Below, in pieces: positions 37,356 through 46,651 of a stretch of 64,000 bases of DNA (the stretch's first letter is position 1; the number at the start of each line of letters is the position of its first letter). Made by a program: the position numbers and the translations under genes. Source of the DNA: Actinomyces sp. oral taxon 170 str. F0386 (lineage in GTDB: Bacteria; Actinomycetota; Actinomycetes; Actinomycetales; Actinomycetaceae); assembly GCF_000195595.1 (NCBI RefSeq), contig NZ_GL882544.1, positions 62,001 through 126,000 of the forward strand. Direction: 5' to 3'. The notes under the pieces are model-generated. The model was not told where the DNA came from. It did not search any database and saw only the letters and a list, made by a program, of their open reading frames with translations.

Positions 37356-39431
37356 TCAGGCCTTGGCCTCCACAGTGTCGGCCTGAGCGTCCGCCGTGTC
37401 GCCGCCGGACTCATCGGTCTTACGGACGACGTCGAAGAGGGCATCACCTCGGTGGATCGTTCCGGCGCCGTGCTCCTCGATACCCTCGTAGCCCTGAGCG
37501 TTGGAGACGACGATCGGAGTGACGGTCTGGTAGCCGGCGGCACCGACCGCGGCCCAGTCGACGTCCACCAGCGGCATGCCGCGCAGGACCTTGTCGCCGG
37601 CCTTGACCTTGGGGCTGAAGTGCTTGCCCTCAAGCTGGACGGTGTCCATACCGATGTGGATGAGCAGCTCGACGCCGCTGGCGGCGCGCAGTCCGTAGGC
37701 GTGACCGGTCGGGAAGGCCACGAGGACCTCGCCGTCGACCGGGGAGACGACCGGCCCCTCAGCTGGAGCGATCGCCATGCCCGGGCCGAGCATCCCGGAG
37801 GCGAAGGTCTGGTCCTCCACCTCAGACAGTGGCATCGCGCGTCCCTGGATCGGCGCAGTCACAGTGAAGTCCTCGGTGGCCTCGGCGGGCAACTCGACGG
37901 TCTCTGCGTGCTCGGCCATGGCCTCGGCCTCCAGAGCGGCCTCATCCGCGTCCTCAACATCGTCTCCGGCCAGCGAGGCCCTGCCGCGGGTGGTGCCGTA
38001 GGCGAAGGCAGCGGCAAACCCGGCGATGAAGACGATCACCTCGAGGACGAGGTACTTGACGATGTCGTCAGGAACAATCGAGACGAAGCCGACGAAGCCG
38101 GCAGCCCCCAGAGCCTGGTTGTGGATGTCGAGCAGAGCGACCGCGGCGCCTCCGAGGGAGGCCACGCCCATACCGATGAAGAAGGGCCAGCGCAGGCGCA
38201 GGTTGACACCGAAGATGGCGGGCTCGGTGATACCGACGATCGCGGAGACACCACCGGCACCGGCCAACCCCTTCATCTTGGAGTCCTTGGTCAGGAAGAA
38301 GACCGCCAAGGTCACGGCACCCTGAGCAACATTTGCCATGGAGGCGATCGGGAAGATGAAGGATCCGGGACCGCCGCCGCTCATCTGTGCGATGAGGGGC
38401 AACTCCACCGCCGGGAAGGACTGGTGCAGCCCGGTGACGACAATCGGTGAGTAGACCAGGCCGAACAGGAACCCGCCTACGGGTCCGGCGGTCGTGTACA
38501 GCCAGCTCAGGCCGTTGGTGATGCCGTCGGAGAGCTCACGTGCCAGCGGGCCGACGACGACAAAGGTGAGGAAGCCGGTGACAAGTAGCGTGATGAGTGG
38601 GGTCAGCAGGAAATCGGCCGTTCCGGACAGACGCTTGTGGAGCCACTTCTCGATGTACGCCAGCAACCAGGAGACGCACAGGACGGGGATGACCATTGCC
38701 TGGTAGCCGATCTTGTCCACGGTCAGGCCGAAGAGGTGCCACACCTCGATGGAGCCGGCCTCCCGGGCCGTCTCGATCTCGTAGGCGCTGGTCAGCTGGG
38801 TGGAAACCATGGCGGCACCCATGGCGGCGCCGAGGTAGACGTTGCCTCCGAAGCGCTTGACCGCCGAGAAGCCGACGAGGACCGGGAGGAATGCGAAGGC
38901 CGCGGAGGAGACGAGGTTGATGACGTCATCGTAGTCAGCGAGCCACGCGAACCTGTCGACGAGTCCGTAGGCGCCTGTGGGGTTGTCCGGGGCCACGAAC
39001 GCCGGAGAGGTGAAGAAGTCGGCCGTGAGGACGTTGTGGATCGCCATCATGAGACCGCCGGCGACCAGGGCCGGAAGCAGCGGCACGAAGATGTCGGCGA
39101 TAGCCTTGATGAAGCGGGACAGTGGGTTACCACTCTTGGCCGCCTGCTCCTTGGCCTCGTCCTTGGAGACCTCCTTGACCCCTCCGGTGTGAATCATCTC
39201 GGAGAAGACGAGGTCAACGTCTCCCGGTCCGACGATGATCTGGAACATGCCGCCCGCGATGAAGGTGCCCTTGAGATCGGGGTCCTTATCGAGAGCCTTC
39301 TGGTCGACCTTGTCCATGTCGTTGAGGACAAGACGCAGACGGGTTGCGCAGTGCGCTGCTGCGTTGATGTTGTCGGCGCCACCGACGTACGTCAGGACGT
39401 CCTTCGCCACGCGGGCGTGATCCATTGCCAC
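37356..39431 (-). CDS. scrA: Sucrose-type PTS EIIBCA permease
   Basis: 691 residues, three domains. EIIB (1-90): AAAHCATRLRLVL with the phospho-Cys at residue 28. EIIC (about 105-480): ten or so spans, ending in the sugar-binding signature SAIVGITEPAIFGVNLR. An acidic, Ala/Glu-rich linker follows, then EIIA (about 540-675): PVDGEVLVAFPTGHAYGL and ELLIHIGMDTVQLEG with the phospho-His. The fused EIIA makes it self-sufficient. Takes up and phosphorylates sucrose (possibly trehalose); the neighbouring hydrolase and repressor favour sucrose. GTG 39431 follows AAAGGA. Confidence 0.92.
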   Translation of the reverse strand: MAMDHARVAKDVLTYVGGADNINAAAHCATRLRLVLNDMDKVDQKALDKDPDLKGTFIAGGMFQIIVGPGDVDLVFSEMIHTGGVKEVSKDEAKEQAAKSGNPLSRFIKAIADIFVPLLPALVAGGLMMAIHNVLTADFFTSPAFVAPDNPTGAYGLVDRFAWLADYDDVINLVSSAAFAFLPVLVGFSAVKRFGGNVYLGAAMGAAMVSTQLTSAYEIETAREAGSIEVWHLFGLTVDKIGYQAMVIPVLCVSWLLAYIEKWLHKRLSGTADFLLTPLITLLVTGFLTFVVVGPLARELSDGITNGLSWLYTTAGPVGGFLFGLVYSPIVVTGLHQSFPAVELPLIAQMSGGGPGSFIFPIASMANVAQGAVTLAVFFLTKDSKMKGLAGAGGVSAIVGITEPAIFGVNLRLRWPFFIGMGVASLGGAAVALLDIHNQALGAAGFVGFVSIVPDDIVKYLVLEVIVFIAGFAAAFAYGTTRGRASLAGDDVEDADEAALEAEAMAEHAETVELPAEATEDFTVTAPIQGRAMPLSEVEDQTFASGMLGPGMAIAPAEGPVVSPVDGEVLVAFPTGHAYGLRAASGVELLIHIGMDTVQLEGKHFSPKVKAGDKVLRGMPLVDVDWAAVGAAGYQTVTPIVVSNAQGYEGIEEHGAGTIHRGDALFDVVRKTDESGGDTADAQADTVEAKA

Positions 39432-39523
39432 CCGGGGTTCCTTTCTCGTGATGGGACCGCAAGAGCTGGGAGGGCTGGGAAACCCATTGGTCGGGAACGT
39501 CGCTGACTCCCGGCGGCCACACC

Positions 39524-39569
39524 TGTGTCAATCGATCGTCACAGTACAGTGCGTCACAACACCCTGCAA
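39524..39569 (-). promoter_or_regulatory. scrA promoter with LacI-type operator
   Basis: On the minus strand TTGCAG (39564-39569) and TACTGT (39541-39546) are 17 bases apart. Immediately downstream and overlapping the -10 is a 20-base palindrome (39524-39543), TGTGTCAATCGATCGTCACA, with 8 of 10 base pairs matched and the central CG typical of LacI-family operators. A repressor bound here would block the promoter. The rest of the 39432-39645 gap holds the leader. Confidence 0.6.
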
Positions 39570-39645
39570 CTGGAGAGAGAAGCCTCGGTCAATTCCTCGT
39601 GTCAGGACTGCGGAACCACCATTTCCCCCCGTCATGGCGGGGCTA

Positions 39646-41190
39646 TCAGAGGGCATCAGGTCTCGGTGGGAAAGTCCTGGTGCTGGCGGATGTCAGCTCG
39701 AGGGGCCTCTCCACCAGAAGTCGTGCTCCCGAGCTACTGACATCGACGAAGCTGCGCAGCGTGAAGGCCAGGATCCCGTCGCCGACGAAGACCTCGGTCA
39801 ATGAGCGGTCATGGACGATCTCCAGCACCGGCTCACACCCTTCAGGAAGGGTGACTGTACGTACGGCACCATACTGGGTGTAACGGGAGGTCGAACGATC
39901 CACCCGAAGCGCTCCCTCGTCCAGGACTATGTCCACATGGGACTGGTCAGAACCGATCCGAAGCCCCCAAGCGCCTGAGCTGGGCGCCGCATTGGCCTCA
40001 AGACGCAGCTGCCAGCTGCGGTGCCCGCGCAGCTCGACCACCTCGTACTGACCGGTCTCCAGAGGCCTACCCACCAGAGCCGACTGTCCGGCGTCGTCGG
40101 GCAGGTCTGTTGCGGGTCGCTGGATGAGTCGGCCGTTCCTCAGACTGAGTGCTCGAGGCAGGCTCAGTGCGTGGACCCACCGACCGGTCTGGATCGAGGG
40201 CTGATCGTCCTCGGAGGCGTTACCGGCCCACCCGGTCAGCAGAACCGGTCCCGGTTCGGAGGGGCGGCGGGCGAAGGCCTGCGGGGCGTAGAACTCGAAT
40301 CCCCGGTCGACCTCGTGGAAGGTTCCGTCGGTGTCCCACAGCTCGGTGCCCACGAGGTGCCCCACCGTGTAGACGCAGGGGAAGATGTTCTCGAAGCCCT
40401 CTCGCTCCGGGGTAATACCCTGGGGGCACCAGATGAGGACGTCCCAGTCCTCGCCAGTGTCCTCGTCCTTCACCCGAACCAGGCCGGGGCACTCCCACAT
40501 GTAGCCGAAGGAGTCGAAGGCCCCTCCCGCCCCCGGGAAGCTGAGCTCGCCCTCGAGCTCCCAAGCGACCAGGTCCCGGGAGCGGTACAGGACCGCAGCA
40601 CCGGTCTCGTTGGTGCGCTGGACCCCGATGAGCATTCGGTACTCCCCCGGCCGGTCGGGGTCGCGGAAGACCTGCGGGTCACGGAAGTGGGCCGTGTAAC
40701 CCTGCGAGTGGGTGGGGATGAGAGGGTTGCCGGGCCACTTGGTGAAGGAGGTCAGGTCGTTGCTGGTGACCAGGCACTGGCTGGCGGTGCGCTCGTCGGT
40801 GACTGGGTCCTTGAGGTTGCCGGTGTAGAAGAGCTGATAGGCGGCCTGGGCGGGGGCAAGATCCAGCTCGCGGCCTTCCAGGACGATCGCGTTGCCGGAG
40901 TAGGCGCCGGAGCGGTCGTAGAAGGAGTCCGGGATGATGGTCGGCTCATGGTGGTGCCAGTGCAGCAGATCCGTCGAGGAGGAGTGCCCCCAGTAGACCA
41001 GCTTGCGATGAGGGTGGAACGGACTGAGCTGGTAGAAGGCGTGATAGGTGGCTCCATCGACCAGGAGCCCGTTGGGGTCATTGAGTCGTCCTACCGGCGG
41101 AACGACGTGGAAACTCGGATAGTCCGGGTCATCGGCCGCAGCGGAAGTAGCAATCGCATCCAGGGCCAGGCCCTTGAGGTCCTCAGTCAC
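39646..41190 (-). CDS. scrB: Sucrose-6-phosphate hydrolase, GH32
   Basis: 514 residues. GH32 motifs in order: RLNDPNGLLVDG (nucleophile Asp), WGHSSSTDLLHW, FRDPQVF (transition-state Asp) and WECPGLVRV (acid/base Glu), then the C-terminal beta sandwich. Splits sucrose-6-phosphate made by the PTS into glucose-6-phosphate and fructose. No signal peptide, so intracellular, unlike secreted levanases. GTG at 41190 is preceded by TAACAT and six bases, so it seems to have its own leaderless promoter as well. Confidence 0.93.
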   Translation of the reverse strand: MTEDLKGLALDAIATSAAADDPDYPSFHVVPPVGRLNDPNGLLVDGATYHAFYQLSPFHPHRKLVYWGHSSSTDLLHWHHHEPTIIPDSFYDRSGAYSGNAIVLEGRELDLAPAQAAYQLFYTGNLKDPVTDERTASQCLVTSNDLTSFTKWPGNPLIPTHSQGYTAHFRDPQVFRDPDRPGEYRMLIGVQRTNETGAAVLYRSRDLVAWELEGELSFPGAGGAFDSFGYMWECPGLVRVKDEDTGEDWDVLIWCPQGITPEREGFENIFPCVYTVGHLVGTELWDTDGTFHEVDRGFEFYAPQAFARRPSEPGPVLLTGWAGNASEDDQPSIQTGRWVHALSLPRALSLRNGRLIQRPATDLPDDAGQSALVGRPLETGQYEVVELRGHRSWQLRLEANAAPSSGAWGLRIGSDQSHVDIVLDEGALRVDRSTSRYTQYGAVRTVTLPEGCEPVLEIVHDRSLTEVFVGDGILAFTLRSFVDVSSSGARLLVERPLELTSASTRTFPPRPDAL

Positions 41191-41196
41191 GATCGG

Positions 41197-41202
41197 ATGT
41201 TA
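41197..41202 (-). promoter_or_regulatory. -10 element, leaderless promoter of scrB
   Basis: Minus strand: TAACAT, six bases (CCGATC), GTG at 41190; no ribosome site. No LacI-type palindrome is visible here, unlike at scrA. Confidence 0.5.
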
Positions 41203-41277
41203 GCAGGACCACTCCCCCTCACTGGACTGGACGCTCGGTGAGCAGGCGCGGCAGATTCAGCTGACGCCAGTAGAAGT

Positions 41278-41523
41278 TCAGTGGAAGTAAGGGACGATGA
41301 GCCACAGGCCGAACAGCGCGATCATGGCGGCGATGGAGATGAAGACAACGGCCAGGACCTGAGCCAAGCGCACGCCCTCGACCTCGCCGGCCTCGTGCTT
41401 GGCGTGCACGGTGGCCATCATACGAGCCGCCAGTGAGCAGATGATGAGGATGAAAGCCGTGCCCAGTACCGTCACCGCGGTCACCAGTCCCAAGGAGCCC
41501 CAGTCGATCGTCATGCCGGTCAT
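41278..41523 (-). CDS. Small two-span membrane protein paired with Pit
   Basis: 81 residues: a short start, a first membrane span (GLVTAVTVLGTAFILIICSL), a polar cytoplasmic or external loop with ATVHAKHEAGEVEGVRLAQ, and a second span (VLAVVFISIAAMIALFGLW). I recognise no domain. It overlaps the phosphate carrier gene by four bases (ATGA-type), so it is made with it and may be a subunit or assembly partner. Function unknown. Confidence 0.75.
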   Translation of the reverse strand: MTGMTIDWGSLGLVTAVTVLGTAFILIICSLAARMMATVHAKHEAGEVEGVRLAQVLAVVFISIAAMIALFGLWLIVPYFH

Positions 41524-42758
41524 GCCATGGATCCTGTCGTCATCCTCTGAGCGCTCTCCTGATCGGTCGTACCATTGACGATCTCGGAGCGCACCTCCTC
41601 CGGTGTGCGCGGCTCACGTCCCAGCTCCGGGTTCTGCTTGACGACGACGACCTCAGAGGCATCGTTGACGTTCGAGAAGTCCACGCGGTTATGGCCGGCC
41701 TGCCGGATGATCGCTAGGGCCCCGAGAATGAGCAGGCAGATGACGGCGATCGTGCCCGGAGCCCCTCCCTTGACCGCGACGTAGGACGTGGCGGCGCCCA
41801 CCAGGCCTGAGCACGGAAGCGTCACCAGCCAGGCGATCCCCATCTTGCCGGCCGTTGCCCATGACACCTTGGTTCCCCGGCCGATCCCCGAGCCCAGGAT
41901 CGACCCGGTGCAGATGTGGGTGGTGGACAGGGCGAACCCCAGATGCGAGGAGGCCAGGATCGCTACCGTTGAGGCGGTCTCGGAGGCGAAGCCCTGGGGA
42001 GCCTCGACATGCACCAGCCCGCGTCCCATGGTGCGCATGATGCGCCACCCTCCGGAGTAGGTCCCCAGGCCGATGGCGAGTCCGGCTGCGGTGATGACCC
42101 ACCAGTGTGGTCCGGTACCGGCCTCCTGGTAGCCGCCGGCTACGAGTGCGAGGGTGATGACCCCCATGGTCTTCTGTCCGTCGGAGGTTCCGTGGGACAG
42201 GGCCACCAGTGAGGCGGTGACTCGCTGGCTGTTGCGGAAGAGTCTCTGGGAGTATGGGTTGGTCGGATGGGCGATGCGATAGGCGAGCGCTGTGGCCAGT
42301 GCCGCGGCCACTCCGGCCACCATCGGTGCGATGACGGCCGGCAGGATGATCTTGGAGATCACTGTTCCCCAGTGAACACCCTGGATTCCGGCTGCCACGA
42401 CCACCGCCCCGATGAGTCCCCCGAACAGCGCGTGCGACGATGACGACGGCAATCCGAACAGCCATGTCGCCAGGTTCCACAGGATGGCGCCGGCCAGACC
42501 CGCGAAGATCATGGCCGGCGCCGCCTGGATCACTGCGTCGTCGAACATGCCGTGAGAGATGGTCTTGGAGACCTCGGTGGACAGACAGGCGCCGATCACG
42601 TTGAGCACGGCAGCGACCAGGACCGCCCGCTTGGGCGTGAAGGCTCCTGTCGCCACCGACGTCGCCATGGCATTGGACGAGTCGTGGAAACCGTTGGTGA
42701 AGTCGAAGACAAGGGCGGTCACGACAACAACGATCACGAGGAAGAGAATGGTGCTCAT
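41520..42758 (-). CDS. pit: Low-affinity inorganic phosphate transporter, Pit family
   Basis: 412 residues. Two PiT repeats: first signature FDFTNGFHDSSNAMATSVAT, second near the middle and C-terminus in ASSHLGFALSTTHICTGSI. Ten or more spans. The cytoplasmic tail after the last span is polar (NPELGREPRTPEEVRSEIV). Imports phosphate with a proton or cation. ATG 42758 is chosen as the family starts with STILFLVI; GGGA lies upstream. Divergent from the Hsp70-like gene across 308 bases in which I see no PHO box. Confidence 0.93.
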   Translation of the reverse strand: MSTILFLVIVVVVTALVFDFTNGFHDSSNAMATSVATGAFTPKRAVLVAAVLNVIGACLSTEVSKTISHGMFDDAVIQAAPAMIFAGLAGAILWNLATWLFGLPSSSSHALFGGLIGAVVVAAGIQGVHWGTVISKIILPAVIAPMVAGVAAALATALAYRIAHPTNPYSQRLFRNSQRVTASLVALSHGTSDGQKTMGVITLALVAGGYQEAGTGPHWWVITAAGLAIGLGTYSGGWRIMRTMGRGLVHVEAPQGFASETASTVAILASSHLGFALSTTHICTGSILGSGIGRGTKVSWATAGKMGIAWLVTLPCSGLVGAATSYVAVKGGAPGTIAVICLLILGALAIIRQAGHNRVDFSNVNDASEVVVVKQNPELGREPRTPEEVRSEIVNGTTDQESAQRMTTGSMA

Positions 42759-43054
42759 ACCGTTCCCGATGGGAGATTGGGTGACCCTCTCCACCGCCCT
42801 GACGGGCGGCCGCAGAGGCCCGGGCCGCTTGAGCGCAACCCACCAGTATTGTTACCCGCTGATCGCCCTGCTGCCTAACCAATCGCTGTCGAGGCTTGCC
42901 ACCAGTATCTGACGCTTCCTGCATACGTCACACCCACGGACCAGCAACACGGCCTTTCGTCCCAACGAGGACCTAACATCCCTGAGCCGATTGTCACGTC
43001 CCACAAAGACCTCTCGACATAGTGGTATTCCCCAGAAAGAGGGGCGCGTCACGA
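42759..43054. other. Gene-free spacer between pit and the Hsp70-like gene
   Basis: About 300 bases with no gene. It should hold the promoter of pit (minus strand) and leads into the -10 of the Hsp70-like gene at 43055. No tRNA, repeat or clear operator found. Confidence 0.5.
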
Positions 43055-43060
43055 TAAGGT
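43055..43060 (+). promoter_or_regulatory. -10 element, leaderless promoter of the Hsp70-like gene
   Basis: TAAGGT, six bases (CGCCAC), ATG at 43067; no ribosome site. Confidence 0.5.
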
Positions 43061-43066
43061 CGCCAC

Positions 43067-44668
43067 ATGGCAGCGGACACCACGAACAGCCTGGACAGCA
43101 TCCACAGCGGGGCTCTTCCCGGACAGGGGAACGACACCGCGTCGACGACCGATATCGACCTGGGAATCGATCTGGGAACGACTCGAACCGTCGTCTCACG
43201 CGCGGATCGGGGAAACTACCCGGTTCTCAGCTTCGCCGACGAGCACGGCGACGAGCACGACTTCGTCCCCTCACTGACGGCGCTGCGCGGCGGCGAGCTC
43301 GTCCACGGGTTCGCCGCCCGACAGGCGGCCCACGAGGGGGCTCCGCTGCTGCGCAGCCTCAAACGGGTTCTGGCCTCCCCCACGCTGACGGCCTCCACCC
43401 CGGTGACGCTAGGTGAGCAGTCCTTTTCCGTTTTGGAGGTTCTCACCAGCTACCTGCGTCACCTCAAAGCCGAGCTCGCGAAGCAGGACGTGGATATCAG
43501 TCGTGCCCGGGCGGTCGTCGCGGTGCCGGCCCACGCCTACGGAGCCCAGCGCCTGTTGACCCTTGAGGCCTTCCAGCAGGCGGGCTTCTGTGTCGCCGCC
43601 ATGCTCAACGAGCCCAGCGCAGCAGGCTTCGAGTACACGCACCGCAAGGCCACCACCGTCTCCTCCAAGCGCACTCGGGTCCTGGTCTACGACCTGGGAG
43701 GGGGCACCTTCGACACCTCACTGGTCGATGTCGTCGGTACCTCGCACGAGGTCCTGGCATCCCACGGGCTGGGTGACCTCGGTGGCGATGACGTCGATCT
43801 GCTCATGGCCACGAATGTGCTAAACAGGGCGGGTATCGCCGAGGAGGATCTCTCCCCCACCGAGCTCGACGACCTGCTGGACCAGTGCCGAGACGCCAAG
43901 GAGCACCTCACCCCCCAGAGCCGCCGGGTGCTCATCGTCCTGCGGGGGCAGGACATCGTCCTTCCCGTGACTGGTCTTTATCAGGCCTGCACCCCGCTCG
44001 TCGAGCGCTCCCTGGCCACGATGGCTCCGCTGGTCGGCAGACTTGATGACGGCAGCCCGGATCTGACGGATATCGCAGGCGTCTACCTGGTCGGGGGCGC
44101 CTCCGGTCTTCCTTTGGTCCCCCGGCTCCTGCGTGAGCGCTTCGGTCGAAGGGTCCACCGCTCCCCCTACCCGGGGGCTTCCACGGCCATCGGCCTGGCG
44201 ATCGCGGCGGACCGCACCAGCGACTACGATCTCACCGACAGGCTCTCACGCGGCTTCGGCGTCTTCCGTGAGGCCGACGGCGGCCACCGGCTCACCTTCG
44301 ACGCGATCCTCAACCCCGAGTCGATTCAGGCCTCTCCCGGCGGTCGGGAGGGAACCGTCCTGACCCGCGAGTACGACGCCGCCCACAACATCGGCTGGTA
44401 CCGCTTCGTGGAGTGCGCCGACGTCGACGACTCCGGTGAGCCGCGCGGCGAGATCGCCCCCTACCAGGACATCGTCTTTCCGTTCGAGGCGTCCTTGCGG
44501 GAGGTGGATGATCAGGAGCTGCGCACCTGCTCCGTGGAGCGACGAGATCGCGGCCCCCGGATTCAAGAGCACTACCGCATCGATGAGGCCGGCCTGGTGC
44601 GAGTCACTATCACCGACCTCACCGACGGGTACAGCCGCCGCTACGTCCTGGGGCAACGCACTGAGTAG
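43067..44668 (+). CDS. Stand-alone Hsp70-like protein
   Basis: 533 residues. After a 30-residue Ser/Thr-rich tail, the actin-like ATPase domain is complete: IDLGIDLGTTRTVVS (phosphate 1), AVVAVPAHAYGAQRLL, LNEPSAAGFEY, VYDLGGGTFDTSLVD (phosphate 2) and GVYLVGGASGLPLVPRLL (adenosine). The C-terminal 130 residues (after RGFGVFREADGG) are beta-like but shorter than DnaK's substrate domain, with no helical lid and no EEVD. It is therefore not DnaK. No dnaJ or grpE adjoins. A chaperone or sensor role is inferred only. Confidence 0.87.
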   Translation: MAADTTNSLDSIHSGALPGQGNDTASTTDIDLGIDLGTTRTVVSRADRGNYPVLSFADEHGDEHDFVPSLTALRGGELVHGFAARQAAHEGAPLLRSLKRVLASPTLTASTPVTLGEQSFSVLEVLTSYLRHLKAELAKQDVDISRARAVVAVPAHAYGAQRLLTLEAFQQAGFCVAAMLNEPSAAGFEYTHRKATTVSSKRTRVLVYDLGGGTFDTSLVDVVGTSHEVLASHGLGDLGGDDVDLLMATNVLNRAGIAEEDLSPTELDDLLDQCRDAKEHLTPQSRRVLIVLRGQDIVLPVTGLYQACTPLVERSLATMAPLVGRLDDGSPDLTDIAGVYLVGGASGLPLVPRLLRERFGRRVHRSPYPGASTAIGLAIAADRTSDYDLTDRLSRGFGVFREADGGHRLTFDAILNPESIQASPGGREGTVLTREYDAAHNIGWYRFVECADVDDSGEPRGEIAPYQDIVFPFEASLREVDDQELRTCSVERRDRGPRIQEHYRIDEAGLVRVTITDLTDGYSRRYVLGQRTE

Positions 44669-44688
44669 GTGCCGGCCCCAGGAGCGGG

Positions 44689-45648
44689 TCAGGAGTGCGC
44701 AGCGTCGGAGACCCGGGTGAGAGCCCGGGTTTCCTCGTCACTGAGCTCGAGGGTCAGGGCATCCACGATCGGCCGCAGCTGCTTGAGGTTGCGTGCGGAG
44801 GCCAACGGAGCGACGACACCGGGCCGGTCACGCAACCAGGCCAACGCCACGGCGGCGGGCTCCACCCCATGGTTCGCAGCCACCTGTGTTACGACGTCAA
44901 CGACGTCGTAACACTCGGTCTGCTGGTAGTCCGCAACCATGCCGGCACGATCACCGTCGATCACCTCGCCCCGACGGTACTTACCCGTGAGGAAACCTGC
45001 AGCCAGGGCGAAGTAGGGCATCATCCCCATACCGAGCTCGGCCGCGACCTGTCCTCTACCGCCTGAGCCTTCGACGTCGTCACGGTGGAGGAGATTGTAG
45101 TGGGGTTGTAGGACGATGGGCCGTGCACTCCCCTGGGAGTCGGCGATGGCGAACCACTGTCGGATGCGCTCGGGCGTGTAGTTGGACAGTCCCACGTGCC
45201 GGATCCTGCCGGCACGGCGAGCCTCCTCGAAAGCGGCCACAGTCTCCTCCAGCGGGGTGGACTCGTCGTCGAAGTGTGCGTAGTAGATGTCGACGACGTC
45301 AGTACGTAGGCGCAGCAGGGACTCCTCCAGCGCCAGACGGATGTTGTCGGTGCTCAGACCGGGCCTGTCGGGCTTGGTGGAGACCTTCGTGGCCAGCACG
45401 ATGCGATCGCGTGCGGGGCGTGAGGCGAGCCAGCTCCCGATGACGGTCTCCGACTCTCCTCCGGAGTTGCCCGGGGCCCAGTAGGAGTATCCGTCGGCGG
45501 TGTCGATGAGGTTTCCCCCGGCATGCAGGTAGGCATCGAGCACCTCGAAGGAGGTGGATTCGTCGGCTGTCCAGCCGAAGACATTGCCGCCCAGCCCGAT
45601 GGGGCTGATCCTGAGGTCGGCGAGCGGGCGAGTCGGTGCTTCAGTCAT
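44689..45648 (-). CDS. Aldo/keto reductase
   Basis: 319 residues, AKR barrel. Catalytic tetrad readable: Asp and Tyr in NLIDTADGYS, Lys in IVLATKVS and His in IYYAHFDD. Also LRLRTDVVDIYY, RIRHVGLSNYTPERI and the NADPH-binding end VVAPLASARNLKQL. Reduces aldehydes or ketones with NADPH; substrate unknown. ATG 45648 has GGAGA upstream. Convergent with the Hsp70-like gene, stops 20 bases apart. Confidence 0.93.
   Translation of the reverse strand: MTEAPTRPLADLRISPIGLGGNVFGWTADESTSFEVLDAYLHAGGNLIDTADGYSYWAPGNSGGESETVIGSWLASRPARDRIVLATKVSTKPDRPGLSTDNIRLALEESLLRLRTDVVDIYYAHFDDESTPLEETVAAFEEARRAGRIRHVGLSNYTPERIRQWFAIADSQGSARPIVLQPHYNLLHRDDVEGSGGRGQVAAELGMGMMPYFALAAGFLTGKYRRGEVIDGDRAGMVADYQQTECYDVVDVVTQVAANHGVEPAAVALAWLRDRPGVVAPLASARNLKQLRPIVDALTLELSDEETRALTRVSDAAHS
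44711..44730 (+). terminator. Candidate terminator for the Hsp70-like gene
   Basis: ACCCGGG (44711-44717) and CCCGGGT (44724-44730) form a 7-bp stem with a 6-base loop, then TTCC, about 45 bases past the Hsp70-like stop. It lies inside the last codons of the convergent reductase gene. Confidence 0.35.
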
Positions 45649-45806
45649 GTTCTCTCCTGATCTCCGAGCGCCATCGGGAACTGCTCCACGACGGCGTTCG
45701 TCCATTCATAGGTCGGACCAACAGAGCCAGAATAGATTCGAGGCTGGAACCATTACCGCGGTTCCAGCCTCGGCGAACAGCCCCTTCGAGCAGTCCCTCC
45801 TGGAGC

Positions 45807-46385
45807 TCAGATGGCTTGCTGCCGCTTGGCCTCGCGGCGCCTGGCCAACTCGTCCTCAACAAGTGGCGTGCCTAGCGCCTGTGCGTGGTCGACGGGCAGG
45901 TCAGCCAGCGCTCCCTCGACCTCGTGCCACACCCGCCCCACGGCAATGCCGAAGACGCCCTGACCACCGGCGACGAGGTCGACGACCTCGTCCGCGGATG
46001 TGCACTCGTAGACCGAGGCGCCGTCACTCATCAGGGTGATGGATGCCAGGTCCTCCACACCACGAGAGTGCAGTGCGCTGACGGCCGTACGAATCTGCTG
46101 CAGAGAGACTCCGGTGTCCAGAAGCCGCTTGACGACCTTGAGTACCAGGATGTCCCGGAAGGAGTAGAGACGCTGGGAGCCCGACCCCTTGGCGCTGCGG
46201 ATCGATGGCTCAACCAAGCCGGTACGGGCCCAGTAGTCGAGCTGCCGATAGGTGATGCCGGCGGCGCGGCACGCGACCGGCCCCCGGTAGCCCGAGTCGG
46301 CGTCGAGCTGAGGAAGCGGGTCGCCGAACAGCATGCCCTGAGTACGCTGAGGCCTTGCTACCGCACTGGCTTCATTCATGCTCAC
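45807..46385 (-). CDS. MerR-family regulator (Rv1830-like)
   Basis: 192 residues. A 40-residue N-terminal tail precedes a MerR HTH (AAGITYRQLDYWARTGLVEP, then GSGSQRLYSFRDILVLKVVK) and a helix (LDTGVSLQQIRTAVSALHS). The C-terminal domain is short. It is the fourth gene of the conserved order GarA - MerR - DUF151 - MerR. GTG 46385 is favoured by AGGAG upstream. Target genes unknown. Confidence 0.87.
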   Translation of the reverse strand: MSMNEASAVARPQRTQGMLFGDPLPQLDADSGYRGPVACRAAGITYRQLDYWARTGLVEPSIRSAKGSGSQRLYSFRDILVLKVVKRLLDTGVSLQQIRTAVSALHSRGVEDLASITLMSDGASVYECTSADEVVDLVAGGQGVFGIAVGRVWHEVEGALADLPVDHAQALGTPLVEDELARRREAKRQQAI

Positions 46386-46651
46386 GAGCTGCTCCTGTCA
46401 CCAAAAGAGACGCGTCTAAAACCGACGCGGCGGCTCGCCTCTTGCGGCCACGGCTCCACGATAGGGCCAGTGAGGGCGATGCTCAACGAAGGGCACGCCC
46501 CCATCTCGATGTGCCGTCAGGCATGAATCTCTAGATGAGGTCGAGCATCCGAGCCATAACACCAGCAGTTCCCCGAGATAGAGCCGTTTCAGCAGTAGCA
46601 CATCCCGTGGCAAAGGTGCCACAGATCACAACTTCAGTCACACGCGTCACA

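Noticed and set aside
37323-38450. 375-codon open frame on the plus strand across the PTS gene
   Set aside because: Antisense to the EIIBCA gene whose domains are intact; acidic low-complexity translation with no recognisable motif.
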